DNA from: Henricia sp. BOLD:AAB3569
Lineage: Eukaryota; Echinodermata; Asteroidea; Spinulosida; Echinasteridae
NCBI GenBank assembly: GCA_037783545.1
Contig: JBBELK010000397.1
Location: forward strand, 186,001 to 250,000
Direction: 5' to 3'
DNA: 64,000 bases
Part shown: piece after piece, positions 9,396-21,425 of the stretch
Layout: every line of letters starts with the position of its first letter
Numbering within the stretch: the stretch's first letter is position 1
The notes under the pieces: model-generated
Databases searched by the model: none
What the model was told of the DNA's origin: nothing
The model's input: only the letters and a program-made list of their open reading frames with translations
Program-made: the position numbers and the translations under genes

Positions 9396-9912
9396 CATGC
9401 TTTATATTTGTTATTCAATTAGGTCGCCTTAAAGAAATATGCAATTTTTCTGACAGAACAAAACTTTCACACAGGGTATATTAAGATGAGGTTTTTTCAT
9501 TGTAAATCCCAACTGAAATAAATTCAAATGTTTTTCACTTTTGAAAATGTTATCTGTACTGATGTTGCGTGAGAGTTGATTTTTGCTAACTTTTGCCCAT
9601 TGAATTTTTCCCAAATTTGCAGATTTTCTTAACAAATTCCATATGTGCCTTTTCTGCACATTTGTGCATGTTGTGTATGCTGACATTTTGTTTTCCTTTC
9701 ATTTGTTGATGAAATGTGTTTTTAAATGATTTATACCTGCCACAGACTTACCTTTGAATTTAATCTGTCGTGTCGAGTAATTTAATTTCAGCAGATAAAT
9801 CTTTTGCAAAGCTGAATATGCAAATTTAATCCCAGCCACCATTTATCTATAATAACACATTTGTTTTAAATAGTAAATGTGGATGCTAAACGTTTTAGAT
9901 AACACTTAGGTC

Positions 9913-10495
9913 ATTTAAAGCCCCCCTGAAATGCTCAATAACTTTATGCACAGTTTTTGCTGCATATGAAGGATTAATTGTGTAGAAAAACAATACTACT
10001 GTTCATTTTAATGCCCTATGAATAAAAAGTGGCATTTTTCAACTTTGAAAATCTCTTCACATAAACTCACAGAAAGAGTGCGCTGTTTGGGGCATGTCAC
10101 TTTCGGAACACAAAGCAAAAAAGCAAAGAAAAACATAAGACTTCAAACTGTAATTGTGGGAAAATGCTGCAGTTTCGAGCCTTATTTTTTCATGGTTTGC
10201 AACAGGCAACATGTAAAACAAACCTAAACCGTCATGGGTTACAAAAGTTTCAGCAAGTTAGAGAAAATTGTGGAAACATTTATGCACAGTTGAATGAGAT
10301 TTTCCTGTGTTTTCCTAATGTGACATCACCACTTTGCTCATGTATATGTAAATTTTCATTAGCATAAAAATCAAAAACCTTGATTTTCACCCCCAAACAA
10401 CTTCCAAGTAGGGTTTTTATGATTGTAAATAATGGACTAGTTCCATAGCACAGATTTCATTGATAAAAACACTATTTCAGGGGCCCTTTAAATGA
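9913..10495 (+). repeat. Dispersed repeat family C, copy 1
   Basis: About 580 bases collinear with 29574-30150, sharing AAAACATAAGACTTCAA, GGCAACATGTAAAACAAAC and GATTTCATTGATAAAAA. The right end AGGGGCCCTTTAAA has a weaker mirror at the left. It is probably a non-autonomous DNA element. Confidence 0.8.
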
Positions 10496-10514
10496 ACTTC
10501 ATTATATATATATT

Positions 10515-10860
10515 TTTGGAGGGTGTACCGTGGCCGAGTGGTTTGGGTCACTGTCTCGCAATACTCTGGTGAAAACTTGGGGTTGTGGGTTCGATACCCG
10601 GCCGTGGTACCTGTGCCCTTGAGCAAGGCACTTAAATACACTTGCTGCATCCCTTTGAAGGGATGTAAAGCCGTTAGTCCAGTGTGTTAGGTAACACACT
10701 TTAAAGATCCCAGAGCATTATTTCGTGAAGAGCAAGGGGATTCCCCCGGTGTCTATGGCCATTTCTAATTCTCCTCATGGGTTTCCTCATGCTTGCGAGC
10801 GCCTGCAATGGGCGCTTTTGAAGAATCCTTAGTTTCAGTACTAGAATGAAATAATAAGCT
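10515..10860 (+). repeat. tRNA-derived SINE
   Basis: Box A TGGCCGAGTGGTTTG and box B GGGTTCGATACCCGG are followed by CTGTGCCCTTGAGCAAGGCA and AAGATCCCAGAGC. The 3' part (GGGTTTCCTCATGCTTGCGA, then AGAATGAAATAATAA) is the same tail seen at 31308, 39965 and 52460 on the other strand. Confidence 0.8.
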
Positions 10861-12182
10861 GGTCATGCCACTTGACATAACTATTTCATGCTGTTAATTT
10901 ACATGAATCAAGTCAACTGTTTCAAAATAATATGGCCAATTAAATTCCTCATAGAATATGACCCTAAAATAATACATGCATTGATCTTGAATTAGGAATA
11001 GCTGCATATGGGGTTTTCAAAATGAGAAAAACCAAAGTCGTCACAGCTTTGTATACCCCCGGTTTGTAGCTCCAAATTGTTCACTTTTTCCTCTTACTAA
11101 TCATAACATCAAAAATTCACTGGCTGGGCCCGGTTCCATCCGATTTGTTTGTACATGCATGTTGTGTATGTTTTATTCTTCATTTCATCACGTACGCTGT
11201 GCCCAAAGCCTTGACTAACTTCACAGGGGGGTTGTTTTGACTTGATCAGCATGACCACTTGTTGCTTCACAGTGGTACGTCAACAGGTGTTAAATTTTAA
11301 AGCAGTTTACTGAGCCATACAAATAGATGAACTAGAAACCCATTTTTGGCTGAACAGTTTCTTATGCAATTCTCTTTACTAGTCGATCGTTTATTTTACA
11401 TTTTTAATTTCTCACTTAAATTAAGAATCTTATTTTAATTTCCAGAATTAGGATTTATCACTTTAAAATTAGGGAAAAAAAGGGAATTTTAAAACTACGG
11501 TACAAATTAACAGTTTCCATAATTTCAGTTGAAATTCTCATACTTTTTACTCTAGTGAGTTCCTAAATAGTACATAAATAAAATTAAAGACACCCTTTAA
11601 TTTGCAAAGAAAGGTTACAAAGAAATATTGGTTTTAAAAATAAATAGTTTAATGCAAAGGCTGAGCTTGAATCAATATTTTCTTTTTCTATTTCAGGTTC
11701 CCTTTAAAGTTTTGGAGAAAAATCTGCCTGGAGAAAAGTTCTGGCATCCCACAATACAGTTTTTGTTGTACATAACTTTCTGGCTTAAGTTCCCAAAGTC
11801 ACAAGGTCGAGTCGCTATCAATTGTACACTTGGGGCGCAATATTTCCCACAATATGCTTTCCAGTACAATAGAAGGTTGTTGAAATAACCCTTCATTCAG
11901 TGTGAAAAGTTATGACTAAGTACATCGATAATCCTAGGTTTTAACAAATATCGTGACTGGATTATTTGTTGTTGGTTTCCAAGGTTGGAGTGGTGGTATT
12001 GGTGGGAAAATTATTGCAAGCCTCAATTTAGTTTTACACTCCGTGAAGGTGGGAATATTTTTTATTTCATTTCAATATGTCATTTGGAAGATGAAACTTT
12101 ATACATTTTGTTTGGGGGGAGGGGGTGGGGGCGGGGAATAACTGCATTGCATGCATATATCCAAAGAAGAATATTTGGTTAA
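10861..12182. other. Intergenic DNA, nothing recognised
   Basis: AT-rich sequence with several T and A runs and a GGGGGGAGGGGGTGGGGGCG run near 12115. No exon, RNA gene or convincing transposon end was seen. Confidence 0.5.
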
Positions 12183-12652
12183 CTAAACTCCTCAACAAAA
12201 GTTCGGAAAATCAAGTTTGACTGACGATATTTCTCTCTTGTTACTAAATCATTTCCCTTGAATTGGAAAGCCCTGTTATTCCTCTTTACAGTGTGATGTG
12301 TCATTTATTATGATTAATCAATTGGGGGATGTGCAGTACGTATAGCGGAATACAGGGGTGGGTGGAAAGTGAAATGTCATGCAGTGCATTACCCTTTTGC
12401 TTGGAGGATGGGAATGTGTCAATGCACTTTTTGACAATAGCAATGCATTTTGTGACATTTCACTTTACATCCGTATTCAGCTGTGCTGCACATCCCCCCA
12501 ATTGCTTAATCATAACAAATGACACATCATGGTAAAGAGGAATAACAGCAGGGCTTTCCAATGATGATATCAAATTCAAGGAAAATTATTTTGCAACAAG
12601 ATCGAGAGAAATCGTCAATCAAACTTGACTTTCCGAACCTTTTTTGAGGAGT
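12183..12652. repeat. Near-palindromic element family D, copy 1
   Basis: The ends AACTCCTCAACAAAAGTTCGG and CCGAACCTTTTTTGAGGAGTT are inverted copies, and the symmetry runs through most of the 470 bases (CCCTGTTATTCCTCTTTAC against GTAAAGAGGAATAACAG). A second member at 48012-48508 is in opposite orientation. Confidence 0.85.
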
Positions 12653-12689
12653 TTATATAGCCTGCAGAAATTTAAGCTACCAAGATGCA

Positions 12690-12845
12690 GCGATGTGCTT
12701 CAGAAAACCTTTACAATTCATGCATGTTTTTGTGTTGAGTCAATGCTAAAAAATGATTGCGCACACATTTTTTTTTAACCATCTCGATCCATGGGATGAT
12801 TTCTTGCAGAAAGGTATACTTTTTAGGACAGAAATAAATTCATGT
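12690..12845. repeat. Dispersed repeat, inverted relative to 28440-28595
   Basis: The two stretches share, in reverse complement, GCTTCAGAAAACCTT, TTCATGCATG, a CACACATTTTTTT block and the ATAAATTCATG/CATGCATTTAT end. No frame or end structure was recognised. Confidence 0.6.
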
Positions 12846-13707
12846 GGTGTTGCCATTGCTATCAACACGGTAAAGTAATCATTGCAAAAGATACAATATA
12901 GGCCTAGCTTTAACTCCTTTTATAGCTCCATGCTTTAACGTAATATGCTAGCTAGCATGACTGCACTGAAGCACATCATATACACATGGATTATAGGACA
13001 GAGAACTTCAAATGTTTAGAGTTTTATATTAATAAAGCTATTATTGCTTAATTGTTAAATCGATTGATGGAGGTAGAAAGTAATATCAGCAGCCCCACCC
13101 CAACCTTCACTGACTATTCTAGCTCCGCCCACTCTATCCACAATGTGGTTTTTCTTTAGAAGACACAGACCAATCATGGCTCAGTACTGTATAGTGCATT
13201 CTTCTACTAAAGTCATACACTTCTACTGGCATTACAACACAGCAGTTTTAGTGTTGCATACAATCAACATATGCTTGCTCCCAGTTCCCCTCTTGTCTAT
13301 TCATCCTTCAGGTGACACACTGGGCCCTCCAAGACACCTTCAAGTCACATGCTAATCCTGCTTATATAGGGGTCAAGGGCGCCACTCTTCAAGACATATC
13401 TGGCATGTTGGTGGTCAAAGGTGCTATGTGGTAAGTCTTACACCTTGAACAAACCGTGCAGTATTGTACTCATGTCACACAATGTGCTGATTCAGTTTTA
13501 GACTACACTGTGGTGCTGAGTGGATGTGGGTACAAGATTCCATTGAAGATTGAAGACATTTGTTGTGTTTGTGATGTACTACTTGGTATTGTACTTAGGG
13601 TGTGTGCTTGTAATTATGGTAGGTGTTATTTTGGAATGAATTTCATTTACTGGTCGCCACAATTTTTCCGTTTACAATTCTCCTTATTTTTATACACCAA
13701 TCCGTTA

Positions 13708-13990
13708 ACTAAGATCTCCTCCCTGCATATCCGCCATAGCTGGGGGGCGTCCAGTGCATGCATGGGCTGTGCGTTTTGTGTTGCTGTTAGAACGAAAAGC
13801 GCTCATGCACGAACGAGCCTCCTTCGCGTATATGCGACGCGCCCGCCTTCGCGCGCACACAACCCTACAAAGACGCGCAACTTGTTCGAAGTAAACAAAT
13901 GCAGCTTCAGCAACAACAAAAACATACAGTTCATTCAGTTGAAGCCCCCCAGCTATGGCGGATGTACAGGGAAGAAGACCTTATTACCGG
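13708..13990. repeat. Inverted-repeat element
   Basis: CATATCCGCCATAGCTGGGGGG is mirrored by CCCCCCAGCTATGGCGGATGT, with AAGATCTCCTCCCTG against CAGGGAAGAAGACCTT outside it. The open frame across this region is a by-product of the palindrome. Confidence 0.75.
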
Positions 13991-14099
13991 ATTGGTAAAC
14001 TCTCATTCATAAATACCTTGGACAGTTTACGCATCCCTATTGGCTGAAAGCACGTCACATGGGCAGTCTTAAATTAGCGATAAAGAATAGTGATAACGC

Positions 14100-14445
14100 T
14101 CGGCTGGCTATCCCGCGTTTGTGCCGTAGTCAGCGCGTATATGGAAAACGCACATGCACAAAGAAACTGCACGCGCCTGAAAGAAAATTGTGCACTAATA
14201 TCCATGTCGTGTGCGAGCGCGAGCAACGCGCCTGCGTTACTCGTAACGCGCGCGATCGAACAAAAACAACATCACGCACAGCTCGCAGTTGTACGAACGC
14301 CGTGTTGACACTAGACTGTAGGCATAGGAAAGTGAATGCAAAATATGGCAAAACGACGAGCTAATTTTTGTGAATTTTACCGATTTACACGAAAAGGTAT
14401 TTATGAATGGGATTAAAAGTAGGTTTGGCCAATCTTAAACAACCT
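14100..14445 (+). repeat. Dispersed repeat family E, copy 1
   Basis: Collinear with 22450-22790: AAACTGCACGC, GTGCACTtAaTATCC, GCCTGCgTTAC, CGATCGAACAAAAAC, GGGATTAAAAGTAGGTTTGG. The interior is unusually rich in CG dinucleotides for this window. Confidence 0.75.
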
Positions 14446-14548
14446 GTTTAAAACCAGCTAGGGGTCCTGGGCACTGATAATGCCCTCGCCTGGCGGCTCG
14501 GGCATTATCAGTGCCCAGGACCCCTAGCTGGTTTTAAACGGGTTTTTA
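14446..14548. repeat. Near-perfect hairpin
   Basis: AACCAGCTAGGGGTCCTGGG and its reverse complement extend to about 45-base arms around GGCGGC. One arm (AAACtgGCTAGGGTCCT) also occurs at the end of the family E copy at 22735, so the hairpin probably belongs to that family. Confidence 0.85.
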
Positions 14549-14587
14549 ACCCCTAATTATAGCGCTCTTTAAAGTTTAAGGGACCGA

Positions 14588-14705
14588 AACAATTTGAGCT
14601 TTATAATATCCAAAGAGAGCGATAGTGCATACACAATATGCAGAGAATAATTTGGCTGGGACTTAGAAAAAGGTACTTTATATCGAGAAGAGCTTTATAT
14701 CGGGG
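14588..14705 (+). repeat. Dispersed repeat shared with 8715-8822
   Basis: Shared blocks are CAATTTGAGCTTTATA, GTGCATACACAAT and TTTATATCGAGAAGAGCTTT in the same order and orientation. Confidence 0.7.
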
Positions 14706-17281
14706 TTGGGGGGTGTGGGGTGGGATTGTTGTAACGCTTACGCACAGACCGCTCGCACGTCATTTTGTGCATTACTTCATGCAGTAATTTTATCATTTAT
14801 CATGTTTATTTATCTCAGAAATGCAACATTTGCGACGGAAGTGTCAGTGGGACGTATGTCTTAGAATTGAATAAGCTATCGATTCCAATATATAAATTCA
14901 CCAAAATCCGTGTTCAATGTATATAAAAAAAAAAAAATATGAGTTGTATGCATGTGGTCCCATGTAATTATGCTGTCCGCCATTTATTCTCCTTATAATG
15001 ACTTAATAACCACCAAAATGTTTTAAGGGGAATTGATTTTAGGAGTGAAAATCATTCAACAATTTCCTTGAAAATACTTGAACTTTTTCTGCCCTGTTTC
15101 GAAATTTCATAGACTTAACGCATGGCGCCTCAGTGGCGACCAGTGAACGGAATTCATGCCCTGTCCGTGTATGGTATTTTTTCCTGGTGACTGTGTAATA
15201 TTGTGTTTGGTATGGTTTCAGGCAACCAATAAACTTCTCAAATTGTTGTTTGTTTGAATGTCAATTTCAGTTTTATACAAGGCCATCCAAGTATAATAAA
15301 CTTGAATCATCAATTATGCGGATGTGTGGGCAGCCTTTGAAGTGTCAAATTTGCACCCTAACCACATAAATCATATTATTACTCACTTGGCTTGCTGTAC
15401 ATTGCCAAACAAACTGCACCATTCATACAGATAGCTGAAAGTATAGGCCTGTTTTTTAACTGAAATTATATTATTAAGGGGACTCACTGGCTTACTGTTT
15501 ACATAATCTAGCATCCTTGACAATAATATTTTGATGGTCGTTGTGAAAACAAATTATGAAAATGTCACGTTATTAACTAGAAATGTTTAAAATTAACAAA
15601 AGAGACAAATGTTGGGCTATACGCTTTACCAGCCCTCGCGATGTATTATGTATCATGTGTTTGTAAATAAAGGTGGCGTTCGAAATGGGTTCGACACGTG
15701 TTTAACCTCGATTCCTTGTTTTCCCTGACTCATCACACCTGACTCGAGGAAGCGCATCGAACGCAACGTTTTGGTGTCTTTATAGCGCCCTCAATAAGCC
15801 TATGCTGTTTTTTCTTCGGATATTATTTATCTGAGAGATTCTCTCATCCATATCATCAACACCCAGAAACCCTTCTTATGAAATCTGTTGGCAGATTTGT
15901 GTACATATTGGAAAATACGTTATAAACGTGAACATATACTGTTCGAGGACATTATTTTCCAACAAGAAGAGAAACTAACCGCAAATGACAAAAGCAACTC
16001 GCACTTCGCTCTGGTTTCTACGGCTGGAAATACAACTAACTCACAAGACCACGTGACTTTTCCGAAAAGTCACGTGACCTTGAACTTTTGAAAAATGCTC
16101 AAAAACAGCAAAATTTTACGTCATCTTTTCAGGATATATCTAATTTACTCTGGAAAGCGCTTCAGAATAATGTATGTGTCTATTTTGAGCTCAAAATAGC
16201 CCAACAAAGCCGTACATACAGTACATACCGTAATTTTCGGAATATAAGCCGCCCGGGGTATAAGCCGCGACGCCCGAAAATTCCAGAAACAAGATTCACC
16301 GTCGGCGTATAAGCCGCCCGGCTTATTAGCCGCACCATTTTGTCGGCCACAGATCGATCACAATATATAAAGAACTGCCGCCGTAAGTGCCTCACCGCGG
16401 GCCACGTGCGCGCGACCGTGCACTGCACAGTAGTCACACTCTCTGTCGGCACGGCATGTCGCCTCAAAGAGAGCTTTGTGGTCCAGGTTGTTTTGATGAC
16501 AGCACACTCAAGAGAAAACCTTATTGAAATCAAGAAGTGGCTTTATCGGAAAAGGCGTTACATGTTTATAATAAGTTATATAGCAAGGTGCAATGCACTC
16601 AAAGTAGGCTAATCTTGTTTCAGTTTGTTTTGTAAATAGATAAAGTACATGTAACTTGACATATTTTTAAAATGCCTTGGAATGTGCATAATAAGAAATC
16701 TCCAAAAAATAAAGGAGAGTATATTAGAAGCCATTGATGACGATCGAAGGCCGCAAGCCATCAAGATATTCGCTGGATTCTCCGACGGCGGCCACACGGC
16801 AGTGCACCAGGCCGACAGGTCATGTACAAACACGGTAAGTGAAAGCAGGGCTTCGTTCCAAATACGCGCACATTGTTAAACGTTTGCAACATTCCCAGCT
16901 TGTACGCATGCACAAGATAAAAGAGCACAACCAGAGGCGAACGTTGCCAACGTTCGCATGAGTGGAACGCAGCCCACGTGTACAAATTGTACACTGCTTT
17001 CGCCCGGGCCCTACGCATATGCTATGCATGTACGATAATCGCCGGCCGAGTCTCTCCATTACGCGCACCGCGATTGGCTATTTTCATTGCACATGGTGAC
17101 TTGGCGATTTTGATCTCACCGGCCAAAATAAAATATGCCAAACGTTTTATGTTCGATTGCTTCCGTATTGTACTTCCGTATTGTACTTGCATTTGTCATG
17201 CGTTTGGGTCCACGATTAAACTAAAAACGCAAAGGACATGACAGTGACAAAGAATTAGACAGTGTACTGGACCAGAATGAG

Positions 17282-17623
17282 ATGGACGGGGGTTTAGACC
17301 GAAGCTGCAACATCAATAATTGGACGGTTCATGGGGCCTCTCCATTTTTGCAAAAAGAGTTTATAAATAAGAAAACCAGCTTCACGGTGGTCCTTGCCTG
17401 CACGGCCAGCGGCAAAAAACTGAACTTGAAGCCGATGGTCATCATCAATGGGCGTCTTGAGCGGAGTATACCAAGGCTGTGCAAACGCTATGCCTTCTTG
17501 TTTTCCGAATTCGATTATCTCAATAGATCATTCTATGTTGATTCACTATACATCATTCAAAATTACTTGAAAAAGAACATTGCAACTGACATAAAAGGGG
17601 CTTCATGGGGATTGGGTGATTGA
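17282..17623 (+). pseudogene. Fragment of pogo/Tigger-type DDE transposase
   Basis: The open frame contains FTVVLACTASGKKLNLKPMV, a pattern typical of the DDE_1 domain of pogo and Tigger transposases (FTVVLACtAdG.KL.P.vI). About 110 residues are open; the N-terminal DNA-binding domain and a clear catalytic aspartate motif are not visible, and the frame ends after ASWGLGD. It lies within the element with perfect terminal repeats, which supports the assignment. The family match is from memory of the motif. Confidence 0.6.
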
Positions 17624-17732
17624 TATTAATATTTGTAATTCAGCGGAAATTCAGCGGAATGCTACATAGATCTATCGTCTTTTGCTTGGTACCGGTATTC
17701 CCGATTATTTCTCGCATTTGCGTCCGCCCCAT

Positions 17733-17806
17733 ATTTTTGTGCACGACGCCGCTATAGTTCATTCACCCCCAGTGGCGGTGAATGAACTATGGCGGCGTCG
17801 TGTTCC
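17733..17806. repeat. Hairpin inside the pogo-like element
   Basis: CACGACGCCGCTATAGTTCATTC-type sequence is mirrored by GAATGAACTATGGCGGCGTCGTG around CACCCCCAGTGGCGG. It may be a small insertion that disrupted the transposase gene. Confidence 0.7.
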
Positions 17807-18689
17807 GAATTTACCTTTGACCTCGCCACCGCGCGCGAGATACCGAAAAGGCTTATTAAAATAGGGGACCGTACGTTTGCCTGCCTGCGCCTGCGGACGT
17901 ACGTAAACGTATGCCGCTTGGGCGGGCGAAGGGGCTCAAGTTGGGCAAAGCATGGAGGCTTCCTCCATGGGCAAAGTGACTGTACATCGTTGGAAAAACA
18001 TCGTTAATTAAAATTACTTGTAATGATTTTCCATCTAAAACTTGAACACACATTTCCACAGACAATGACAAACACAGAAATCTTTGGATTTTAAAACAAC
18101 GCCAACTAAAAGTAAAGAATTGAAGAAAACACGGAAGGAACAGACGCACCAAACGATTTGTTTGGCGTTGGACGAGTACTTACGACCGATGGCATGGTCC
18201 GATGGCGAACTGGTTGCCTGCGCTTGTGCTATGTCACATCGATGTATGGGTCGATCACCAACGAAGATCGGTACACTCTCTGCACCTGGAAAAATTGCAC
18301 ACCTTTTCGTGCGCGTGCGACGGCCTTCAACATCGTTTTTTGACAATAAAAAATTCCCGTAAAAGATTGATAGAACTATTTAACTACATTACATAATGTA
18401 TATGAGCATATCATGATTTTTATCTTTAGAGCTCGGCGTATAAGCCGCCCGGTTTATAAGCCGCCGGGAACCTTTTTTTTTGCAAAATCAACGTATAAGC
18501 CGCGGCTTATATTCCGAAAATTACGGTACATGATTGGTATCTCGAAAATCGGAAATGTTCACAGATTTATGCCTAACTTACACAATATAAACATGATGAC
18601 CGTAACAAAATATCCCCTGAAATAGTTTTATCTAAAGTGCTATAGTCTTTGAGAAATGAGTAAAACAATTAGTTTTCGTCTCATGAGAC

Positions 18690-18860
18690 GAAAATTCAAT
18701 TCGCCCCCAAAACCATTTCGCCCGAGTGCCATTTCGCCCCAAATCACTTCGTCCAAACACTACATCGCCCAAATGCTACTTTGCCCCAAAACCACTTCGT
18801 GCACAGGCTGTGGTTCAGGGCGAAATGGTTTAGGGCGAAGTGGTTTTGGGGCGAAATGAC
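18690..18860. repeat. Degenerate TTTCGCCC array with inverted halves
   Basis: Repeats of the type ACCAtTTCGCCCgAgTGCC run for about 110 bases and are followed by the reverse complement (GGGCGAAaTGGTTT) to 18858, forming a simple-repeat hairpin directly after the pogo-like element. Confidence 0.75.
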
Positions 18861-19007
18861 TGCAAACCCTTTTTTGACTGTTTTCTCAAAAGTTAGACGA
18901 AGTATGGAGCTGGTTTTTGCTCAGGTTGGTTTTAATCATGCATATCTTCAATCACACAGGGGGATAAAACTATTTGTAACAGTTTACCAATCATGTATAC
19001 AATCTTT

Positions 19008-19410
19008 AAATGTCCTAACTCCTATACTTTCAGAATGAGATAATTTTTCTCCTATCCCGTTCGCAGCTCCAAACGGAATCTTTAACCAGGTTTTTTCCTT
19101 CGTTACGCGTTGCTGCTGTTCGGGCCTGTGTCGTGTGTGGCCCGTGTCGAGAACAGATTGCCCAAACTCGACCATTGATTGTGATTTTTTACATTTCACG
19201 TGCTCCGTTGAGGTGATTTTGTCGATTGGAGTAAAAAGAAGGAATTGTATGCACGTTTTGACCACTGCGATATGTAGAATGTGTGAAGATTTTGATTTTA
19301 CCCAAAAATTGCAGTTTCCTGTGAAAAAATTGGTTAAAGATTCCGTTTGAAGCTGCTAACGAAATGGGAGAAAAATTCTCTCAATCTGAAAGTATAGGAC
19401 ATTTAATAAT
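19008..19410. repeat. Palindromic element
   Basis: AAATGTCCTAACTCCTATACTTTCAG at left is mirrored by CTGAAAGTATAGGACATTT at right, with CGGAATCTTTAACCAGG against TTGGTTAAAGATTCCG inside. It shares the CTGAAAGTATAGG motif with the outer 4 kb element ends. Confidence 0.8.
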
Positions 19411-20249
19411 ATAATTTCAGTAAAAAACAGGCCTATACTTTCAGCTGTCTGGAAGTTCATTCATAGCCAACATCAAAACGAAAGCCATATATTCCGCCTT
19501 TTTTTTTTTCTTCAGAAAAATCATATTGCATTACATTCATTCATAAACAGACATTACACAGAAACAGTATGTAATCTGAGTGGCCATATACTACTCAAGT
19601 ACACTCTAAAGTACAACCCTTCATGTCTAGCTTTCTGAATGTCATGGCTATGTGTTCCTTATCAGATATGACAAATGCACTCCACCAAAATTAGCCATTT
19701 GTGCTCAGTGGTACGGTATTGTCTGGTGAACAGGTTCTTTGAATCAATTGCTGATTTATGCTATGGTTTGTCTAGACTGAATACAGCATAGTTATTGCAT
19801 GACTATATTCCAGTATTGGTTGTCTGTTTCAAGTATAGTGGTGACCTACTGAATATTTGAGCTTCAAACACCGTGAATGAACTGCCGTGGATTTTAGTCG
19901 GAATGCCACTGGCCGCACACATCTTATGTGTGTAGGCCAGAGGCATTTGGGCTAGATGGATTTATATTTCGCGTGTAAATGCGACGCGCATCGCTTACAG
20001 AAAAATCAGTGAGGAGGGAATTTGGAGTGAAACGGTGCACTCAGAATTAAATTGGGCATAAAAAGATGTCGTTATTCTGTGATTTTCAAATCTGTCGTTA
20101 TTCAAGGCGTTTAAATTTTCTTCATACCGTTTTTCAACGCGCATCATATTTATGTGCGAAAATGTTCAGTATGAATCCACCTTTATTTGAAGTTTTGGCT
20201 TTGTCTGTACTCATGTGTTTAATACTCTCGATCCAACTTTTGATTGCAA

Positions 20250-20690
20250 TACAGGTGAGTCTTTCTAAAGGGGGCATTTTGGCAAAACAGACCATATTTT
20301 CCAGAAAATACCTTTGTCTGGTCTCAAAAACAAAATAAAATAAGTTTCAGTTGTTCTGAAGAGATAACTTGGGCCCAAAAAGGGTTACAAATAGTGTGAC
20401 AACATGCCTTTCTAAAAACCCTGTGTACAAATTTATAATATACGCTTGTAACCGGGACGTCCTAAAATGTAACACAAGTGTCCGTCCCAGTTACGAGCAT
20501 CCCGGTTACAGGGTTTCTAGAAAGGCATGTTGTCACACTATTTGTAACCCTTTTTGGGCCTAAGTTATCTCTTCAGAACAACTGAAACTCATTTCTTTTA
20601 TTTTGAGACCAGACAAAGGTATTTTCTGGAAAATATGGTCTATGTTGCCAAAATGCCCCCTTTACCGTGGAAAGACTCAGTTACATGTAT
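20250..20690. repeat. Inverted-repeat element family K, copy 1
   Basis: Arms of about 200 bases: GTGAGTCTTTCTAAAGGGGG against CCCCCTTTACCGTGGAAAGACTCA, then CCATATTTTCCAGAAAATACC and AGTGTGACAACATGCCTTTCT mirrored. The core block AATAGTGtgACAACAT...CCCTGTGTACAAATTT recurs at 54879-55311. Confidence 0.85.
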
Positions 20691-20979
20691 TTATGTCAGG
20701 TTATTTAAAGGAAAGAAGATTTTTTTTCAAATACTGTATTGTTTATTTTCCATTCATTCCACAGACTCGCACTGGCCACAAATGAAAGTTGAGCTACATG
20801 TATCTGCCAAAGCCGTGCACATAAGACAAAGCACAAATACGTTATATCTATTGACTAATTATACGTCATTGGACTCTTTACAAGGTAAGTGGTCATTTTC
20901 TCTTTCTCTCTCTCAGGACAAAATAAAATCAGGGCTGTTATTCGATTCATTTGTTACTGCGCTCTATGGATATGAGGGA

Positions 20980-21425
20980 AATTCCCAAAATTAGGGGTCC
21001 AAAAGTGTGACATGCTTTTAAAGATTTTCAAGTGTGTCTAATGATTGAAAGTGGTTTCCCAGTAGAAAATATTTATTTTAATTTCCATAAATGCCATTTA
21101 AATTTAACGTTTGTGTGTGGATAAGGCACACAGGTTAATGCAAACTCATTCTACAACTAATTTTCATTGGCATAGGTAACCCGGGACACCAAATTCCTAT
21201 TCAATATAATGGAACAAATTATGAGCCTTTATGGTCTTTTGTTTCAAATATCTGTCAGTAATCACAGAACAAAATATTCAAGAAATTGGTGCTGCCCTTG
21301 CAATCACAGGCCACAGTCTATTACTGAGAATATGTGATCATGAGTGGCGATTTTTGACGCACAAGGTGTCGTACATAACTGGGACACCAAACGTTTTGGA
21401 CCCCTAATTTTGGGAATTACCCATA
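20980..21425. repeat. Inverted-end element (GGGGTCCAAAAGTGTGACA)
   Basis: AATTCCCAAAATTAGGGGTCC is mirrored by GGACCCCTAATTTTGGGAATT, with GGGACACCAAA motifs inside. A shorter relative with the same ends is at 59294-59519. Confidence 0.8.

Larger units (their letters stand above)
16228..18526. mobile_element. pogo-like DNA transposon remnant, 2.3 kb
   Basis: Perfect 25-base terminal inverted repeats begin CCGTAATTTTCGGAATATAA at each end, flanked by TA at 16226-16227 and 18527-18528 as expected for Tc1/mariner/pogo insertion. ATAAGCCGC motifs are repeated just inside both ends (16245-16335 and 18440-18520). The interior holds a fragment of DDE transposase and no complete gene, so it is not autonomous. 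Confidence 0.8.
15428..19452. mobile_element. Outer element of about 4 kb with inverted ends, interrupted by other transposons
   Basis: AGCTGAAAGTATAGGCCTGT at the left and ACAGGCCTATACTTTCAGCT at the right are perfect mirror ends, and the mirror continues about 40 bases inward (AACTGAAATTATATTATTAA). Between them lie a pogo-like element (16228-18526) and a palindrome (19008-19410). The ends could bound one large transposon or be two solo members of one family. Confidence 0.6.

Noticed and set aside
13456-13998. 180-codon open frame
   Set aside because: It crosses an inverted-repeat element, has no recognisable domain and no splice context.
20554-20994. 146-codon open frame
   Set aside because: Its first third is the right arm of a palindrome and the rest has no domain.
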